A DNA stretch of 64,000 bases from the NCBI RefSeq assembly GCF_029168945.1, contig NC_083603.1, positions 17,174,001-17,238,000 of the forward strand, written 5' to 3'. Below the pieces are notes generated by a model. It searched no databases and was not told the DNA's origin. It worked only from the letters and a program-made list of their open reading frames with translations. Positions 1-12,400 of the stretch are shown here, piece after piece (positions within the stretch are counted from its first letter, which is position 1; the number at the start of each line of letters is the position of its first letter). This DNA comes from Cannabis sativa. Lineage: Eukaryota > Streptophyta > Magnoliopsida > Rosales > Cannabaceae. Made by a program: the position numbers and the translations under genes.

Positions 1-1300
1 GCACCACCCCGTCCCCATGTGCATCCCTAACTACTAGAGAGGATTGGTTATTGTAAATATCAGTGATGTTAGACAGTTTATTATGATCGAGGCCCATAGC
101 TCCAAGTTTATTGTACATCGTGGTGGTGCAAAGATGCACCAAGACTCGAAGAGGCAATACTAGTGGAAAGGTATGAAGCAGGATATGGCTAGCTTTGTTG
201 CTAGGGTATGGTATGTCAGCAGGTTATTGTTGAGCACTAAAGATCTTCAGGTTTGTTTCTACCTTTACCTATACTAGAGTGGAAATGGGATAAGATCACT
301 ATGAACTTCGTAACTGGTTTCCATTCACACCCTTGAAGAATGACACCTTTTGGATGTTTACTGATCGTTTGAATAAGTTTGCTCATTTTATTCCAATCAG
401 AAAGGATTACAAGCTTACCATGCTGACTCAACTTCATGTGGACAATACAGTTCAACTACATGGAGTGCTTTCAAGTATTATTTTTAATAGAGGTCCTTAG
501 TTGAAGTCATGGTTTTGGAAAACATTGGAACAAGTTTTAAGAACTAAGTTGCACTTCCCACTTGTCATTCTCTGGTACTGGACAATCTGAGATGATCATA
601 CAAACTTTAGATACATTTCTTGTCCTTGTATTTTGGATTTTGATGTAGCTAGAAGGGAACACTTGTCATTGGTTGAATTCTCATACAGTATTAGCTACCA
701 AGCCAGTATAGGCATGTCTCCTTATGAGGCCTTATATGGGAGAATATATAGATCGTCACTATGTTAGACTAAACTGGATTATCATGTCACTATGGGACCT
801 CAGATTGTCAGTAGTATCACAGAGAAGATTAAAGGAATCGAAGAGAGGTTTTAGGTTGTTCAGAGTTATCATAAAAGTTGTGTCCATATCTATTAACGAA
901 TAAGTCGAGTTTAAAATTAGTGTTTATGTTTTCTTGAAAGTTACTCTATGTACGGTATGATGAGATTTGGAGTAAATGATAAGTTAGCCCCAAGTAAAAA
1001 TTAGACATTTTGAGGTTATTGAGGGATTATGGGGGTCACTTATTGATGCTACTTACCAGCGTGGTTGGACCATGTTATAACGTGTTCCACATGTTTATGA
1101 TGAGAAAGTACACTCCATACCTATCGCTTGGCATTGAGTCTAAGGTTTTCCATTTTTGGGAAGATGTGAGCTATGAAGAACAAACTGTCAGTATTTTGAC
1201 AAAAGAGTTAAAGGTGCTAAGGAACATAGAGATTCCAATAGTCATGATCTTGTGGCAAAACCATAGAGATCATAGGACCGATTAAGAAATTAGGGAGTCG
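1..1300 (+). pseudogene. Decayed Ty3/Gypsy integrase to chromodomain region
   Basis: Translating in shifting frames gives recognisable Gypsy integrase pieces: a WKWDKITMNFVTG-like segment near 270-320, FTDRLNKFAHF near 355-390, EFSYSISYQASIGMSPYEALYGR near 675-740, and a longer open stretch (1010-1285) with VFHMFMMRKYTP, SYEEQTVSILTKE and VLRNIEIPIVMILWQNH. These match the integrase core, GPY/F and terminal chromodomain-like part of a Tekay-type polyprotein, as seen intact at 25500-26600 in this window. Many stops and frameshifts show it is dead. The 5' portion lies outside the window. The polypurine tract and LTR that follow fit it being the 3' end of this element. Confidence 0.85.
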
Positions 1301-1364
1301 AAGATCTTATTTATTTAATTTTCAGCTTGAGGTCGTATCTTAAAATTTCGGGATGAAATTTTTT

Positions 1365-1377
1365 AAGGGGAAAAGAA
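1365..1377 (+). other. Polypurine tract of the decayed Gypsy element
   Basis: The purine run AAGGGGAAAAGAA lies directly before a TGTAAGACC LTR start. It follows the end of the integrase remnant at the spacing usual for Gypsy elements. Confidence 0.6.
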
Positions 1378-4300
1378 TGTAAGACCTGGTAAAAAAAACT
1401 ATATTATAATAGGGGTGGGACCCACATGATTAATTATTTACCTCTCATTTCTGCTCATCCCCCTTCCCCGACACTCTTCTTCTTCTTTTACTTTTACTAT
1501 TCAAAAACACCACACAAACACTACCAACTGCAAGCTTAGATCTACCACCCTCCGAGCCACCATTTTCAAAATGCACTAGAACTCACACCCAAAGTTTGGT
1601 GGCAATCGGAGCTAAGATGTGCTCGTACGTAAGCTCTAAAATTTTTCCGTCAAAACTTCAAATCAACATTGAAGCCAACTTCATTGAACATTTGAGGAGT
1701 GTTTGGTACAGTTAGAATCAACATCCCGAGGAGAACAATCTTCACTAAGTTATTTGTCCTAGCTCGTTACTTTTTCTGAAGAGATTTGAATATACTCGCC
1801 TCTTTAGAAGCATTTTCTGATGATTTCGGTGTTTGTTTAGGCTAACAAGTTGTACATCCATGATCTACTCATCAAGGGAGTCGTTTTTGTTGGGTTTTAT
1901 GCCCTAAATAAAACTCATTTCAATATAATCAGATTTACTTATTAATATAGATCAGAAATAACATTTAATGTTGCATGGTTCACATGATTTATTTCATGAT
2001 TATATGTACATAATGTATAAATTCATCTGAAATCCTTTTCACATACTTGATCCTGTTTATTGTGTCGTCAACACATTGGAAAGTAAACATGACTATGTGA
2101 ATAAAGTTTCCTAGATTTATCAGACACAGGGTTTTACTGATATGATAATCTACAACAGAGTTTACTTGTATTTGGAGAAATACTATGTTCTTTCCAGAAC
2201 ATTGGTTAAAGTAAAGCTCAGGTTGGATGCATGGAGTATGCATCGGAAGGGACCGATATTGAACTTTGACTTAGATTTATTAAACTTACCGTAATATCTA
2301 TTCAAGTCAATATCGCCTAGTTGATCCTAGATCAAATGATCTTAATCCTGTTATGATTAGGCTCAATCTTGAAAGGCTATTCGTGTTCTTTGATTTGTTA
2401 GTTAAGCCTACTTTTAGGTCAGGGTGATACGTACATTTTGGGAACACGGTAGTGCAATTGAGTGGGAGCGCTAGCATAAACATGGAATCTATAGCTTCTA
2501 TCTGGCGAATAGTAAGCAAAGGATGATCTCCTTCGAGCTTGACCAAACGAACATAAATGGTGGAGTACTCATTTCACATTAGCTGAAATATCATTTATAC
2601 GGGGTCAAGTGTTTTAAGGAATAAATACATTGTAGGGTGTAACGGTAATTTAATCCCTTTACAGTGTAGATCATTCATATAGAGGATCATTGATCACATT
2701 AGGATTATAACAATGGATAACTAATGATGTGTCTATATGGTGGAACATATAGAGCATTCTATATAACTGAGAGTGCAATTCTAAGTTCTATGCGTGGATT
2801 CAACGAAGAATTAATAAGTTAGTGAATTTTAGTGCTAAATTCTTGATCTACTTATTGGAAGCTCGGTTATATAGACCCATGGTCCCCCCACTAGTTGAGA
2901 TAATATTGCTTGTAAGACTCATGTAATTGGTTTTGATTAATCAATTATAATTCACAAGTTAGACTATGTCTATTTGTGAAATTTTCACTAAGTAAGGGCG
3001 AAATTGTAAAGAAAGAGTTTATAGGGGCATATTTGTTAATTATGATACTTTGTATGGTTCAATTAATAAATATGATAAATGACAATATTATTTAATAATT
3101 ATTTATAGTTATTAAATAGTTAGAATTGGCATTTAAATGATTGAATTAGGAAATTGGCATTTTTGAGAAAATCAGATACAAAAGGTGTTAAAATTGCAAA
3201 ATTGCAAAGCCCAAGGCCCAATCCATTAAGTGTATGGTCGGCCACCTTTGTAGCTTTTTTAAATGATTTTTTTCATTATTTTAATGCCATATAATTCAAA
3301 TCAAACCCTAGAGGAATGCTATAAATAGATAGTGAAGGCTTCAGGAAAAACACACTTTTCTGAATCAGAAAAACCTGAGCCTCCACTCTCTTCTCTAGCC
3401 GCCACTCTCTCTCTCTTTTCTTCCTCAATATTTCGAACCTCTCTTAGTGATTAGAGTAGTGCCCACACACATCAAGTGATACCTCAATCATAGTGAGGAA
3501 GATCGTGAAGAAAGATCATCAGCAAAGGAGATTCAGCATCAAAGATTCAGAGAAAGAGATCCAGGTTCAGATATTGATAATGCTCTGCTACAGAAAGGAA
3601 TCAAGGGCTAGATATCTGAACGGAAGGAGTCATATTATTCCGCTGCACCCAATGTAAGGTTTCTTAAACTTTATATGTGTTTAATTTATCGTTTTAGAAA
3701 GTTCATATTTAGGATGTTAATAAACATACTTGTGAGTAGATCTAAGATCCTGGTAAAATAAATTCCAACAGTTTTCATATATACTACTCTTATTTTTGGT
3801 GATGTTTCTGGTATACCAATTTCTACCGCCACTGATCGTTATTGTGCACCGCTTAGCTGAGATTTCAGAACTTTAAATTTCAAATATAGCTTTCCTATAT
3901 GTCGTTGGACTCGGTTTGAAGAGTACATTACAATGATGATAATTATTTATTCAGTTGAAGATTGTAGGACAAAGTGACTTTTGAGTGACTAAGCTATTTG
4001 GAACTTAAGAATCGGGGGCTTAGGAGCATGTCTTTTAGAGAAAGTTTGACAATCCTAAAGAGGTAGGGACTCAACTTAATTATTGGACTTGATTTTATAT
4101 GTGTTGAATAACATTAGACATATCCCATTTTTTTATGAATTATAAAATGTTTGAAAAATTGAAACATAATCTGCATATTTTTCTGAATTATTTTGGGGCA
4201 CTGAGTGCCAAATATATTTTTGTACAAATATTTATGTAGGTTATGATTTTTGGGTTTATTCTAGAATACAACTATTATGCTGCCATATTTTCTTAAAAAA

Positions 4301-5251
4301 AAAAAAAGATGTGTTCTTTTATTATTCTTATTTGCTTATTTTTGGTTGTATTGATGAGAGTCATGTGATTATAATTTGTGCATATTGTTGTTTCAGGACC
4401 TAGTCTTTACGTGTCATCATAGGTAGATCAGGTGTGCACTCACCTGTAGGTGAAAGACCTAAAATCTGTACATGAAGCGAATTAAATCTGGGCGACTATC
4501 CGTTTTAGATGTCGTTTATTATATGATTGGTATTGAGAGCTAGGGGTATAGTGGACGGTGTGATATGCATGGGTAGCTTGTCTCTTATGATTATTTGTGG
4601 TCTCTCTGTTTTGTTTATACACAATGATGATGATGATGATGAAAAGTTTTGTTTTAAGAGCTAACCATGCAAGGATTTTTTTTATTAAATTGTTGGTCCT
4701 TTGATATTAGTTGTTTTCTTATTGGGCTTTATAAGCTTGCTCCCTATATTTCCTCTTCCAGGAACTCAAATTTGTACTTGTTGGTGAGAGGGAATCGTTG
4801 ATGGAGAATAGTGTGATTAGCTTAGTCCTATTTTAGATATTAATGAACTATTCTTTTAATGATTGAGTATGTACCTAATTATTAATGGGTGCTCTACATC
4901 ATTTAAATAGCTATTAACAATTAGGGATGATGTATATGATGGATGCTTAGTATTATTTTGGTATTTTTCTTATTATTAAATATAATCATTTAGTGACTAC
5001 ATAAGTGTAGGAATATTATTGTTCTACATATATATATGTATATTGATGAGTGGTCCTATTTTATTATAACTATTTTTATTTTGTTATAGTAGTTATTCTA
5101 TTATTTTAAATATGTATTTTATTTATTTTTGTAATATAAACAAAATGATCGCTTGTAAGTATTATTTTCGAACAAGGGTCAAAGTGTAACCTTTGACCAT
5201 CCAAGTTATAGATATTACATATTTGTCACAGCCTAGGGCTCGGGTTATGAC
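1378..5251 (+). repeat. Gypsy 3' LTR, split by a Copia solo LTR
   Basis: It begins TGTAAGACC right after the polypurine tract and probably ends at GGTTATGACA (5251). Without the nested Copia LTR (1888-3770) and its 5-bp duplication it is about 2.0 kb, a normal size for this lineage. The 5' border is firm; the 3' border is inferred from the TG...CA rule because no second LTR is in the window. It contains a run of A near 4296 and a short GAT repeat near 4625. Confidence 0.55.
1888..3770 (+). mobile_element. Copia solo LTR, copy 1
   Basis: The LTR is 1,883 bp, starting TGTTGGGTTTTATGCCC and ending ATTCCAACA. It is flanked on both sides by GTTTT (1883-1887 and 3771-3775), a perfect 5-bp target duplication, so it is a solo LTR left by LTR-LTR recombination. 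A TATA box (TATAAATAG near 3319) precedes the likely R region. It belongs to the LTR family found nine times in this window. Its target was the Gypsy 3' LTR. Confidence 0.95.
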
Positions 5252-5689
5252 ATATATCGTTTGAATAAATTGAATTAGAATTAAGAATATATATGACAAT
5301 TGATATATTTATAGAAACTAATCAGATGATTTCAAAATTGTTGTTATCATCGTATCTTCCTTGTGCTCGTTATTACATTCAAATTCGATATTATCACCGT
5401 ATCTTATTTGCAATTGTTAATATCATTCCTAATAGATTTGTTTAGTACATAAAATAAATCAAACAATGAATTAAACTACTCACTCTAAGTTGCAACTTTT
5501 TTCTTTATAAATGAAATATATTAAATAAAATCCATTAATTAACAATGAAAAAATAGATAGAATTTTATCTAATTAACTAATTAATTTTTATAATCATTTA
5601 ACCAAAGAGATATTTTTACTTCAAGAATGTAGAAGTCCAATCTTTTTGGCCTTCATCGATTTATCAATTTTCGTAGGGAATATGCTTAT
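5252..5689. other. AT-rich stretch without a gene
   Basis: The sequence is AT-rich with no open frame, RNA gene or clear repeat that I can support. Confidence 0.6.
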
Positions 5690-5998
5690 TTAGTACTGTA
5701 TTTTCTAAAAAAAAAAAAATTTGGTACTATGTGTTTTCAATAATACTTATTTGGTACTTTGTATTTTGAAATTGTACATATTTAGTACCCTAAAATAAAA
5801 TTTAATCAATTTGACCAAACAGTTTTTAGTTATATGTAATTAAATAATTAAATTTAAATTCAAAATTTATAAAATTGAAGACAGTTTGATTGGATTGATA
5901 AAATTTTATCAAATAATTTTATGTTTAGGGTACTAAATATGTATGATTTTAAAATATAGGGTACCAAATAAACATTATTAAAAAAAATATGTGGTGAA
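5690..5998. repeat. Fold-back (MITE-like) element
   Basis: The left part (about 5720-5800) and the reverse complement of the right part (about 5925-5995) match over roughly 70 bp. Shared words include ACTTATTTGGTAC, ACATATTTAGTACCCTAAA and a TATTTT run. The interior also partly pairs (a CAAACAGTTTTT word against a GACAGTTTGATTGG word). No coding capacity. I could not fix a target duplication, so the superfamily is open. Confidence 0.6.
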
Positions 5999-6179
5999 TT
6001 TTCATGACCACCTCTGTAAACCCTTCCACACACTCTACCTTGGCCATAGGGATGAGGGGGATTCTGATCTCCTCAATCGCCACCAACCTCGACCATATTG
6101 CCTAGACCTCGATCCCCAATCCTTGCTAATTCTGCCAACCACAAACTAAATACCTAATTTAACCATGTCTGTTGCTAGC

Positions 6180-6355
6180 TAAGAAGAAATCATCTTAGTG
6201 TTGAAAGCCTGCTTTGATCCCTTCCTGCTCAAGGCATCCGCCATCACATTAGCATTTGTGGGGTGATAAAGGATCTCATAGTTGTAATCCTTAACTAGTT
6301 TTAACCACCGTCTTTGCCTTATGTTCAAGTCTTTCTGGGTAAAGAAAAATTTGAA
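6180..6355 (-). pseudogene. Gypsy RNase H fragment
   Basis: On the minus strand this reads [10 protein letters not shown], then RRW, then a [19 protein letters not shown] stretch: the end of the RNase H domain of a Tekay-like Gypsy element (compare 24890-25030). It abuts a Copia gag fragment at about 6355 with no intervening element, so it reflects a rearrangement. Confidence 0.75.
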
Positions 6356-7045
6356 ATATTGTGGTTAATCTCACCAACTGTGTATCCTTCAATTCGAGTG
6401 TTGGTGGAGATGATGAAGGTGTCATACTCACTTGGCAAGCCTTTAAAGATGGCAACAATGTGATCTCGATCAGACAAGATTTCTCCAACAGAGGCTAGGA
6501 GATCAACATGTTGCTTCACTTTAAGGAGATAGTAATTGAGATTCAGAGTGCCTTTCTTAAGTTTCTACAATTTTGTTCTGAGTTCCAGAATCTTGGATGA
6601 AACTTTGAGAGTGAAGTGTTGTTCAAGGGCTTTCCATATTTGTCGAGCTGAGTTACATCCCACCATACGAGTTAGAAGACTTTCTATCATCAAAGAGAGA
6701 AGCCAAGATACAAGAAGTTGATCATGAGCCTCACAATTAATGAACTTTGGATTGAATTTTTGTGCAGCTCGATCTGCATCATTGAGGAATTGAGGTGGGA
6801 AGCAACATCTTAGATGAATTGAAGAAGACGATTTCCACGAATTGCAGGTAAGATTTGTTGTTTCCAGAGTAAATAATTGTGATCATTGATCTTGATCGAG
6901 ACTGCGTGATTGAAGTACAACGTGCCATCCTCTTGATCCTTGTTTCGAGTTCTCGGAGCAGCAGCTTGAGCTCTTTTTTGTACAGGTTGATGATTTGAGC
7001 TACCATTTCTCACAGTAGCCATGTTTGCCATTAATGGCGGAAAAG
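6356..7045 (-). pseudogene. Copia gag remnant
   Basis: On the minus strand the 5' end reads ATVRNGSSNH.. and ISIKINDHNYLLWKQQILP, the N-terminal signature of Copia gag. Further along, VAIFKGLPSEYDTFIISTNTR is the UBN2-type gag core. Frameshifts separate the parts and no pol follows. The primer-binding site and LTR to its right show it is the 5' end of a minus-strand Copia element whose remainder was lost at the Gypsy junction. Confidence 0.85.
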
Positions 7046-7057
7046 GCTCTGATACCA
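7046..7057 (-). other. Primer-binding site (initiator Met tRNA)
   Basis: On the minus strand it reads TGGTATCAGAGC, complementary to the 3' end of plant initiator tRNA-Met, directly after the LTR end ATCCAACA. Confidence 0.9.
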
Positions 7058-7324
7058 TGTTGGATTGATTTAACCTTCTTGACATTGAAATAGAAAGAAA
7101 GAACAGAAAAGAGAGGAAAGAAGAAGAAGAAGAAAAAGAGGAAGAGAGAAAGAAACTCTTATTGATTAAGTGAATGTTACAATGCATATTTATATACACA
7201 TTAAGCTAACAAAAAGTAATAAATACCTAAGCAATCTCTAACCAAAACCAAAAAAAGCAAGAGCTAATCCAAATTAACTACTAACCAACAAATTGATAGA
7301 CAATTTTAACTAACTGTCCTAACA
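7058..7324 (-). repeat. 5' LTR of the minus-strand Copia remnant
   Basis: On the plus strand it begins TGTTGGATTG next to the primer-binding site and ends CTGTCCTAACA, so in element sense it runs TGTTAGGACAG to AATCCAACA, about 267 bp. That suits a short-LTR Copia lineage. The inner border is firm; the outer border is inferred from the inverted ends. It contains a GAAGAA-rich tract near 7115. Confidence 0.65.
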
Positions 7325-8235
7325 TAATTTAACAAAATAAAAGAACTAAATTAGTGCATTCCCAATGAATAAATATGTCTAACCCTTTCAAAATAATTAA
7401 TACTCATAAAAAGTATTCTATATATCTATGTCTAGTATTACATCATTATTATTATTATGTCGTTTTGTATTATATGTCTAATAGTCACGGTGTGCGGTGT
7501 AATCCTAAAGTTGTCACATAACATTGCAAATACAAACTTTGGTAAACTTAATATTTTATTTTCTTATCATTTGATAATTATACCTCGTCTCAACACTAAT
7601 TAAAAAGAAGTGTATTATTTTAATAGGTCACTAGAAACAAGGTTAAGACTTGATAAATTTATTCCATTCATTTCCCATTAGAATTAATTAAAAAGTTATG
7701 GATAATATATTTTTTTCCCAACACCAAAATAAATAAGACATATTACATAGCATTATTCCTTATCATTTTCATAGATTGGACCCACAAAAATTTCCAATAC
7801 CCACTCCCCAATTATGTGTAACAACATTGCCCTATCTTAGGTTTGGTCACCCAAAAACATAGGTAACTTTAGAGCCATAAATAAACCTTAGGCCACCTAT
7901 CTTCATCACCGTCCAATCAACTTAGGTCAAAACTGACAAAAGATTTTTTTTTACACCATTTTTTCTTTCTATTTGGCTTTAATCCATTTTTGGCCCAACT
8001 TAATTAACTCATTATTGATATTTTCTTTATGGGTAACTAATTAATTATTGATTGAACTCAAATTATTACACTTACCAACTCCAAATGACTATGAGAAGGA
8101 CGATACAGGAAATATGTGATCTATACTTGGTGATTGACCTAACATGGGTATAAATGTCATTTCAGTTTTACTGTAGAAAAAAACACTTGTTTTTATTTAT
8201 TTATTTTTTTTTTTGAATATTGAATTATTTTTTAT
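7325..8235. other. Intergenic, upstream of the PIP5K gene
   Basis: AT-rich sequence with no open frame or element that I can support. It presumably includes the PIP5K promoter. A run of T at about 8205-8215 lies close to the likely transcription start. Confidence 0.5.
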
Positions 8236-9421
8236 TTTATTTTAAAATGGTGTTTTGGGTGAGAGAGGAGTGTATGTGAAGTAGAAGAAGAAGAAGAGAT
8301 TGAGAGTTGGGATTCACAACATTTCGTCACATTAGAAAAGATTGATTCGAAAGCGAAACCTTTCGAACTCTTAACAACGATTTAACAGAACAAGTCACAA
8401 CCTTTCTCCAGTTTCAAAGCTTGTTTGATTTTAAGGTACTATTTTTATTTTTCTATTGTTGTAATTTGGGATGAGGTGTTGTGGATGTCCATGGCGGAAA
8501 TCATTTGATTTTTTTCTTCTTTCATTTGGGTTTGGAATGAAAAAGTCAACTTAATGAGTTGAGAAGCTTTTTCAGGAAAAGAGACCAAAGACTTGATTTT
8601 TAATGTTGTTTCTATATTTATGACATGCATGATCTTTAAGTGTAATTACTAAGTGATTAGTTTTGTTTTATTTTCCTTTCTTTTGGGTAGGAAGAATAAG
8701 ATGTTTTTGGATTGAGGAATAACTTTTTCTAGGCTGAGCTTGTTTTAGACACATATATTTGTTTTCCCAAGGTGAGAAAGTGAAAATGACATGGTAAAAA
8801 GATGAAGAGGGTATGTATACATGGCAAAACTATGAAAGAATCTTATATAGTGTTGGAGAGAGAAGTGGTCCCTGCTCTTATTCTTTTTGCAACCAAATGA
8901 ATTTCCAGAAATTCTCTTCCTCTGAAAATATTTTTCAAGGAATTGAAAATCTTTTTTTGGTATTGGGTCATTTTGTGTTTTTTCTTACTGAGTTCACAAT
9001 TTTTTTTCTTTTTGTCATTTTTGTTAATAAAATGAATGGAAGGATATGATAGAGTCTGCAGGTTTAGTCGTTGCATTTTAAGCTCCTTTTTAGGGGTATT
9101 ATCTGCTTTTTAGAAGGAGATATTTTTTTAATTTTTTTTCCTGAATCAATTTTGTTGGTATGCTTTTGTCTATTTATATTTGTACTTGAAGTTGAACTTT
9201 GAAATTCTGTTATGGTGTATCTGTTTTTTTTTAGCCTTTTCAAATATATCTATGTTTTTGCTCTTCAAACTCCTTGTTAATGCTAAGATGAGGAGTGAAT
9301 GTTTTCTCTGTTGTTAATAGGCCAAACAAAGGAAGAGGAAATTCAGTTTGTGAGTTTTGTTTATGGGCCTGGACTTTTGATTTGATTGTGTAAGGAGCCA
9401 TATTCTTTTGGGACATTATGC
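8236..9421 (+). other. Probable PIP5K 5' UTR and leader intron
   Basis: From about 8260 the sequence changes to a GAAGAAGAAG-rich, leader-like composition and reaches a good splice donor (TTTTAAG|GTACT) near 8435. The next kilobase is T-rich and intron-like before the ATG at 9422. A leader intron is therefore likely, but neither the start site nor the acceptor can be fixed from sequence. Confidence 0.4.
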
Positions 9422-12400
9422 ATGTCTGGTCCTGTGGCCATTGTTGATAGAGTGGAAGGAACACATGCTTTTACAGAGAGAACAAGATCTCTTGATGTCA
9501 TACATGAAAAGGATACCATTTCCGTGTCGAGTAATGGTGAAGTTGATCACACTTCTGAAGCTTCTGGCTTCAGAGTCGGGGAGCTTTTACTCCCAAACGG
9601 TGAATCCTATGCTGGATCACTGCATGGAAACATGCCTGAGGGGAGGGGAAAGTATGTCTGGGCAGATGGTTGCATTTATGATGGTGGGTGGAGAAGGGGG
9701 ATGAGACATGGGACTGGAAAAATTCAATGGCCTTCTGGTGCATATTATGAAGGTGAATTTTCTGGTGGTTATATGCATGGTACAGGAACTTATATTGGTT
9801 CAGATAACATGACTTACAAGGGGCGATGGAGGTTAAATCTCAAACATGGCTTAGGATACCAGGTTTATTCTAATGGAGATGTTTTCGAAGGGTCTTGGAT
9901 CCAGGGTACACCAGAAGGGCCTGGTAAGTATACATGGGCTAATGGGAATGTTTATTTGGGAAATATGAAAGGAGGGAAAATGTCAGGTAAAGGAACTCTT
10001 ACTTGGATAAATGGCGATTCATTTGAAGGAAGTTGGTTGAATGACATGATGCATGGGTTTGGAGTCTATACATGGAGTGATGGGGGCTTCTATGTTGGAA
10101 CATGGACGCGAGGTTTAAAGGATGGAAAAGGATCCTTTTACCCTCAAGGCAGCCGACTCTCACCTGTGCAAGACGTCTACCTAAGTGCTTTGAGGAAAAG
10201 AGGACTATTACCTGATATGAGAAAGCAGAACAATGGTCATATTCACCATGCTACTTCAGTAGATATGGGAAATATTAAAGTTGGGGAGAGTCATGGATCT
10301 CGACGTAATGCTTCTGATAAAATTTCCAAAAGAAACCTGGTAAATTTGGAACAGACTCGTGGCAAAAATGTTTCCCTGGAACGGCGCTGGAGTCTTGAAG
10401 TATCAATAGAAAAACTTATTGGATTTGACTCATCATCTGGGATGTCGGAAGGTGGAGAAAAAGATGTTGGGAATGCCATACCGATATTGGAAAGAGAATA
10501 CATGCAAGGTGTCTTAATTAGTGAGCTAGTGGTTGCCAATAATTTTTCACAAAGTTCTAGAAGGGCGAAAAGACGACAGAAGAAGCTGGTCAAAGAGGTT
10601 CAGAGACCTGGAGAAGCCATCATTAAAGGACACAGGAGTTATGATCTAATGCTCAGTTTGCAGCTTGGTATTAGGTATATCACTTTTCTTATATTAGAAC
10701 ACTTGCAAGTATGCTTAATTCTTTATCAGATATAGATAAATTGTTATGGTCTAGAACTAGTGCAACATTGTTGTGGTAGTTAATTTCCTGAAGAGAAAAT
10801 AAATAAATTCAAAGAAAAGTAAATGAAAATAATGTCAAACAAATTATTAAACTGTAGAATTGGAATTGGAATCTTGGTATGAAGTCCTTTAAGGTTGATG
10901 TTGTCATATTTTTTTTTAAAAGCAAGAGAATAGACATTATTGAATGAATATCTGTGGATATTTTCATGGTTATGATCTAATTTTCCATTTCACTGTTTTG
11001 GGAAGTTTAAAATTGAACGTGGATTAGAATATGGTCAGATATACTGTAGGGAAAATTACACCCATTCAAAGGCGAGAAGTTCGAACATCAGATTTTGGTC
11101 CCCGGGCAAGTTTTTGGATGAGTTTTCCTAGAGAAGGCTCTCAACTGACACCTCCTCATCAATCAGAGGATTTTAAATGGAAAGACTACTGCCCAATGGT
11201 GTTCAGGTTAGTTATTTATGCTCTTTCGCATCTTGTCTTTTGCTTGATACATTTACAACAGCATTAAACTTCTATTTAGTGGAAGAAAACTTGTATCTAA
11301 CCTTAGTTATGTTCTTGGTCATCTCATTTCTTACCCTTTACAGATTTAGTTTCTTCTCATTGATTCCTTTGTCAATAATTATTGTAGGAACTTGAGGGAG
11401 ATGTTCAAAATTGATGCTGCTTACTACATGATGTCTATTTGTGGAAATGATGCTCTCAGAGAACTCTCTTCTCCCGGAAAAAGTGGTAGCGTGTTCTTCC
11501 TGTCTCAAGACGATCGCTTCATGATTAAAACACTTCGAAAATCTGAAGTTAAGGTTTGTGCATCTGTGTTAGAACCTAATCTATGTACTTTTCTTGAACT
11601 GCCATTATATTCACCTGACAGTGCTTTCAATGTATAGGTTCTCCTCCGGATGCTTCCTGATTATCACCATCATGTAAGGACATATGAGAACACATTAATC
11701 ACAAAGTTCTTTGGCCTTCACAGAATCAAAGCTTCAAGCGGTCAGAAGGTATTGAGCATATGATTAGTTATATTCTCTTTTGAGTTGGAACTCCACCTCT
11801 TCTTCGATAATGTGATGATGATATAACCAATTTTTACTCTGCAGTTTCGTTTTGTAGTGATGGGAAACATGTTCTGCACAGAGTTAAGGATACATAGAAG
11901 ATTTGATTTAAAGGGTTCATCATTAGGGCGTTCTTCAGACAAGGTTGAAATTGATGAAAACACAACTCTCAAGGATTTGGATTTGAACTACTGCTTCTAT
12001 TTGGAACCATCTTGGAGAGATGCTTTAATGAGGTAAGTGAAAAGTTAGGACTGTTTATTTGCATAGATGTTTGTTTTTTGGTTTGTACGGTAGAATTGTA
12101 AGCTTTGTTATGCTACTATGGCATATAAGAATTGGCCTTACAATAACAGTTTGGTTTTGATTTCTCAATGTCATAGTTAGTGAAAGTTCGTCTCTTTTAA
12201 GAACATTAGTGTGGTGTGGACAATACCTCTTACAACATGCGAGCTTGTCCATACGGATTTTCTAGTTCCAAAGCTCATTGGTTTGGCTGCTGTTTAATTG
12301 ATTTCTTGCTCTACATAAATTGTGCAGCCAGATTGAAACTGATAGTAAATTCTTGGAAGCTCAGTGCATCATGGACTATAGCCTTCTCCTGGGAGTACAT

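Noticed and set aside
7046..7324. A tRNA gene suggested by the TGGTATCAGAGC match
   Set aside because: It is the primer-binding site complementary to tRNA-Met, next to an LTR, with no cloverleaf around it.
9386..9421. Extending the PIP5K protein 12 codons upstream
   Set aside because: The extension starts at TTG and has no upstream ATG in frame; the ATG at 9422 is the natural start.
9408..9704. Second plus-strand frame at the start of the PIP5K coding exon
   Set aside because: Shifted frame over the MORN repeats; the MORN frame continues through all exons and this one does not.
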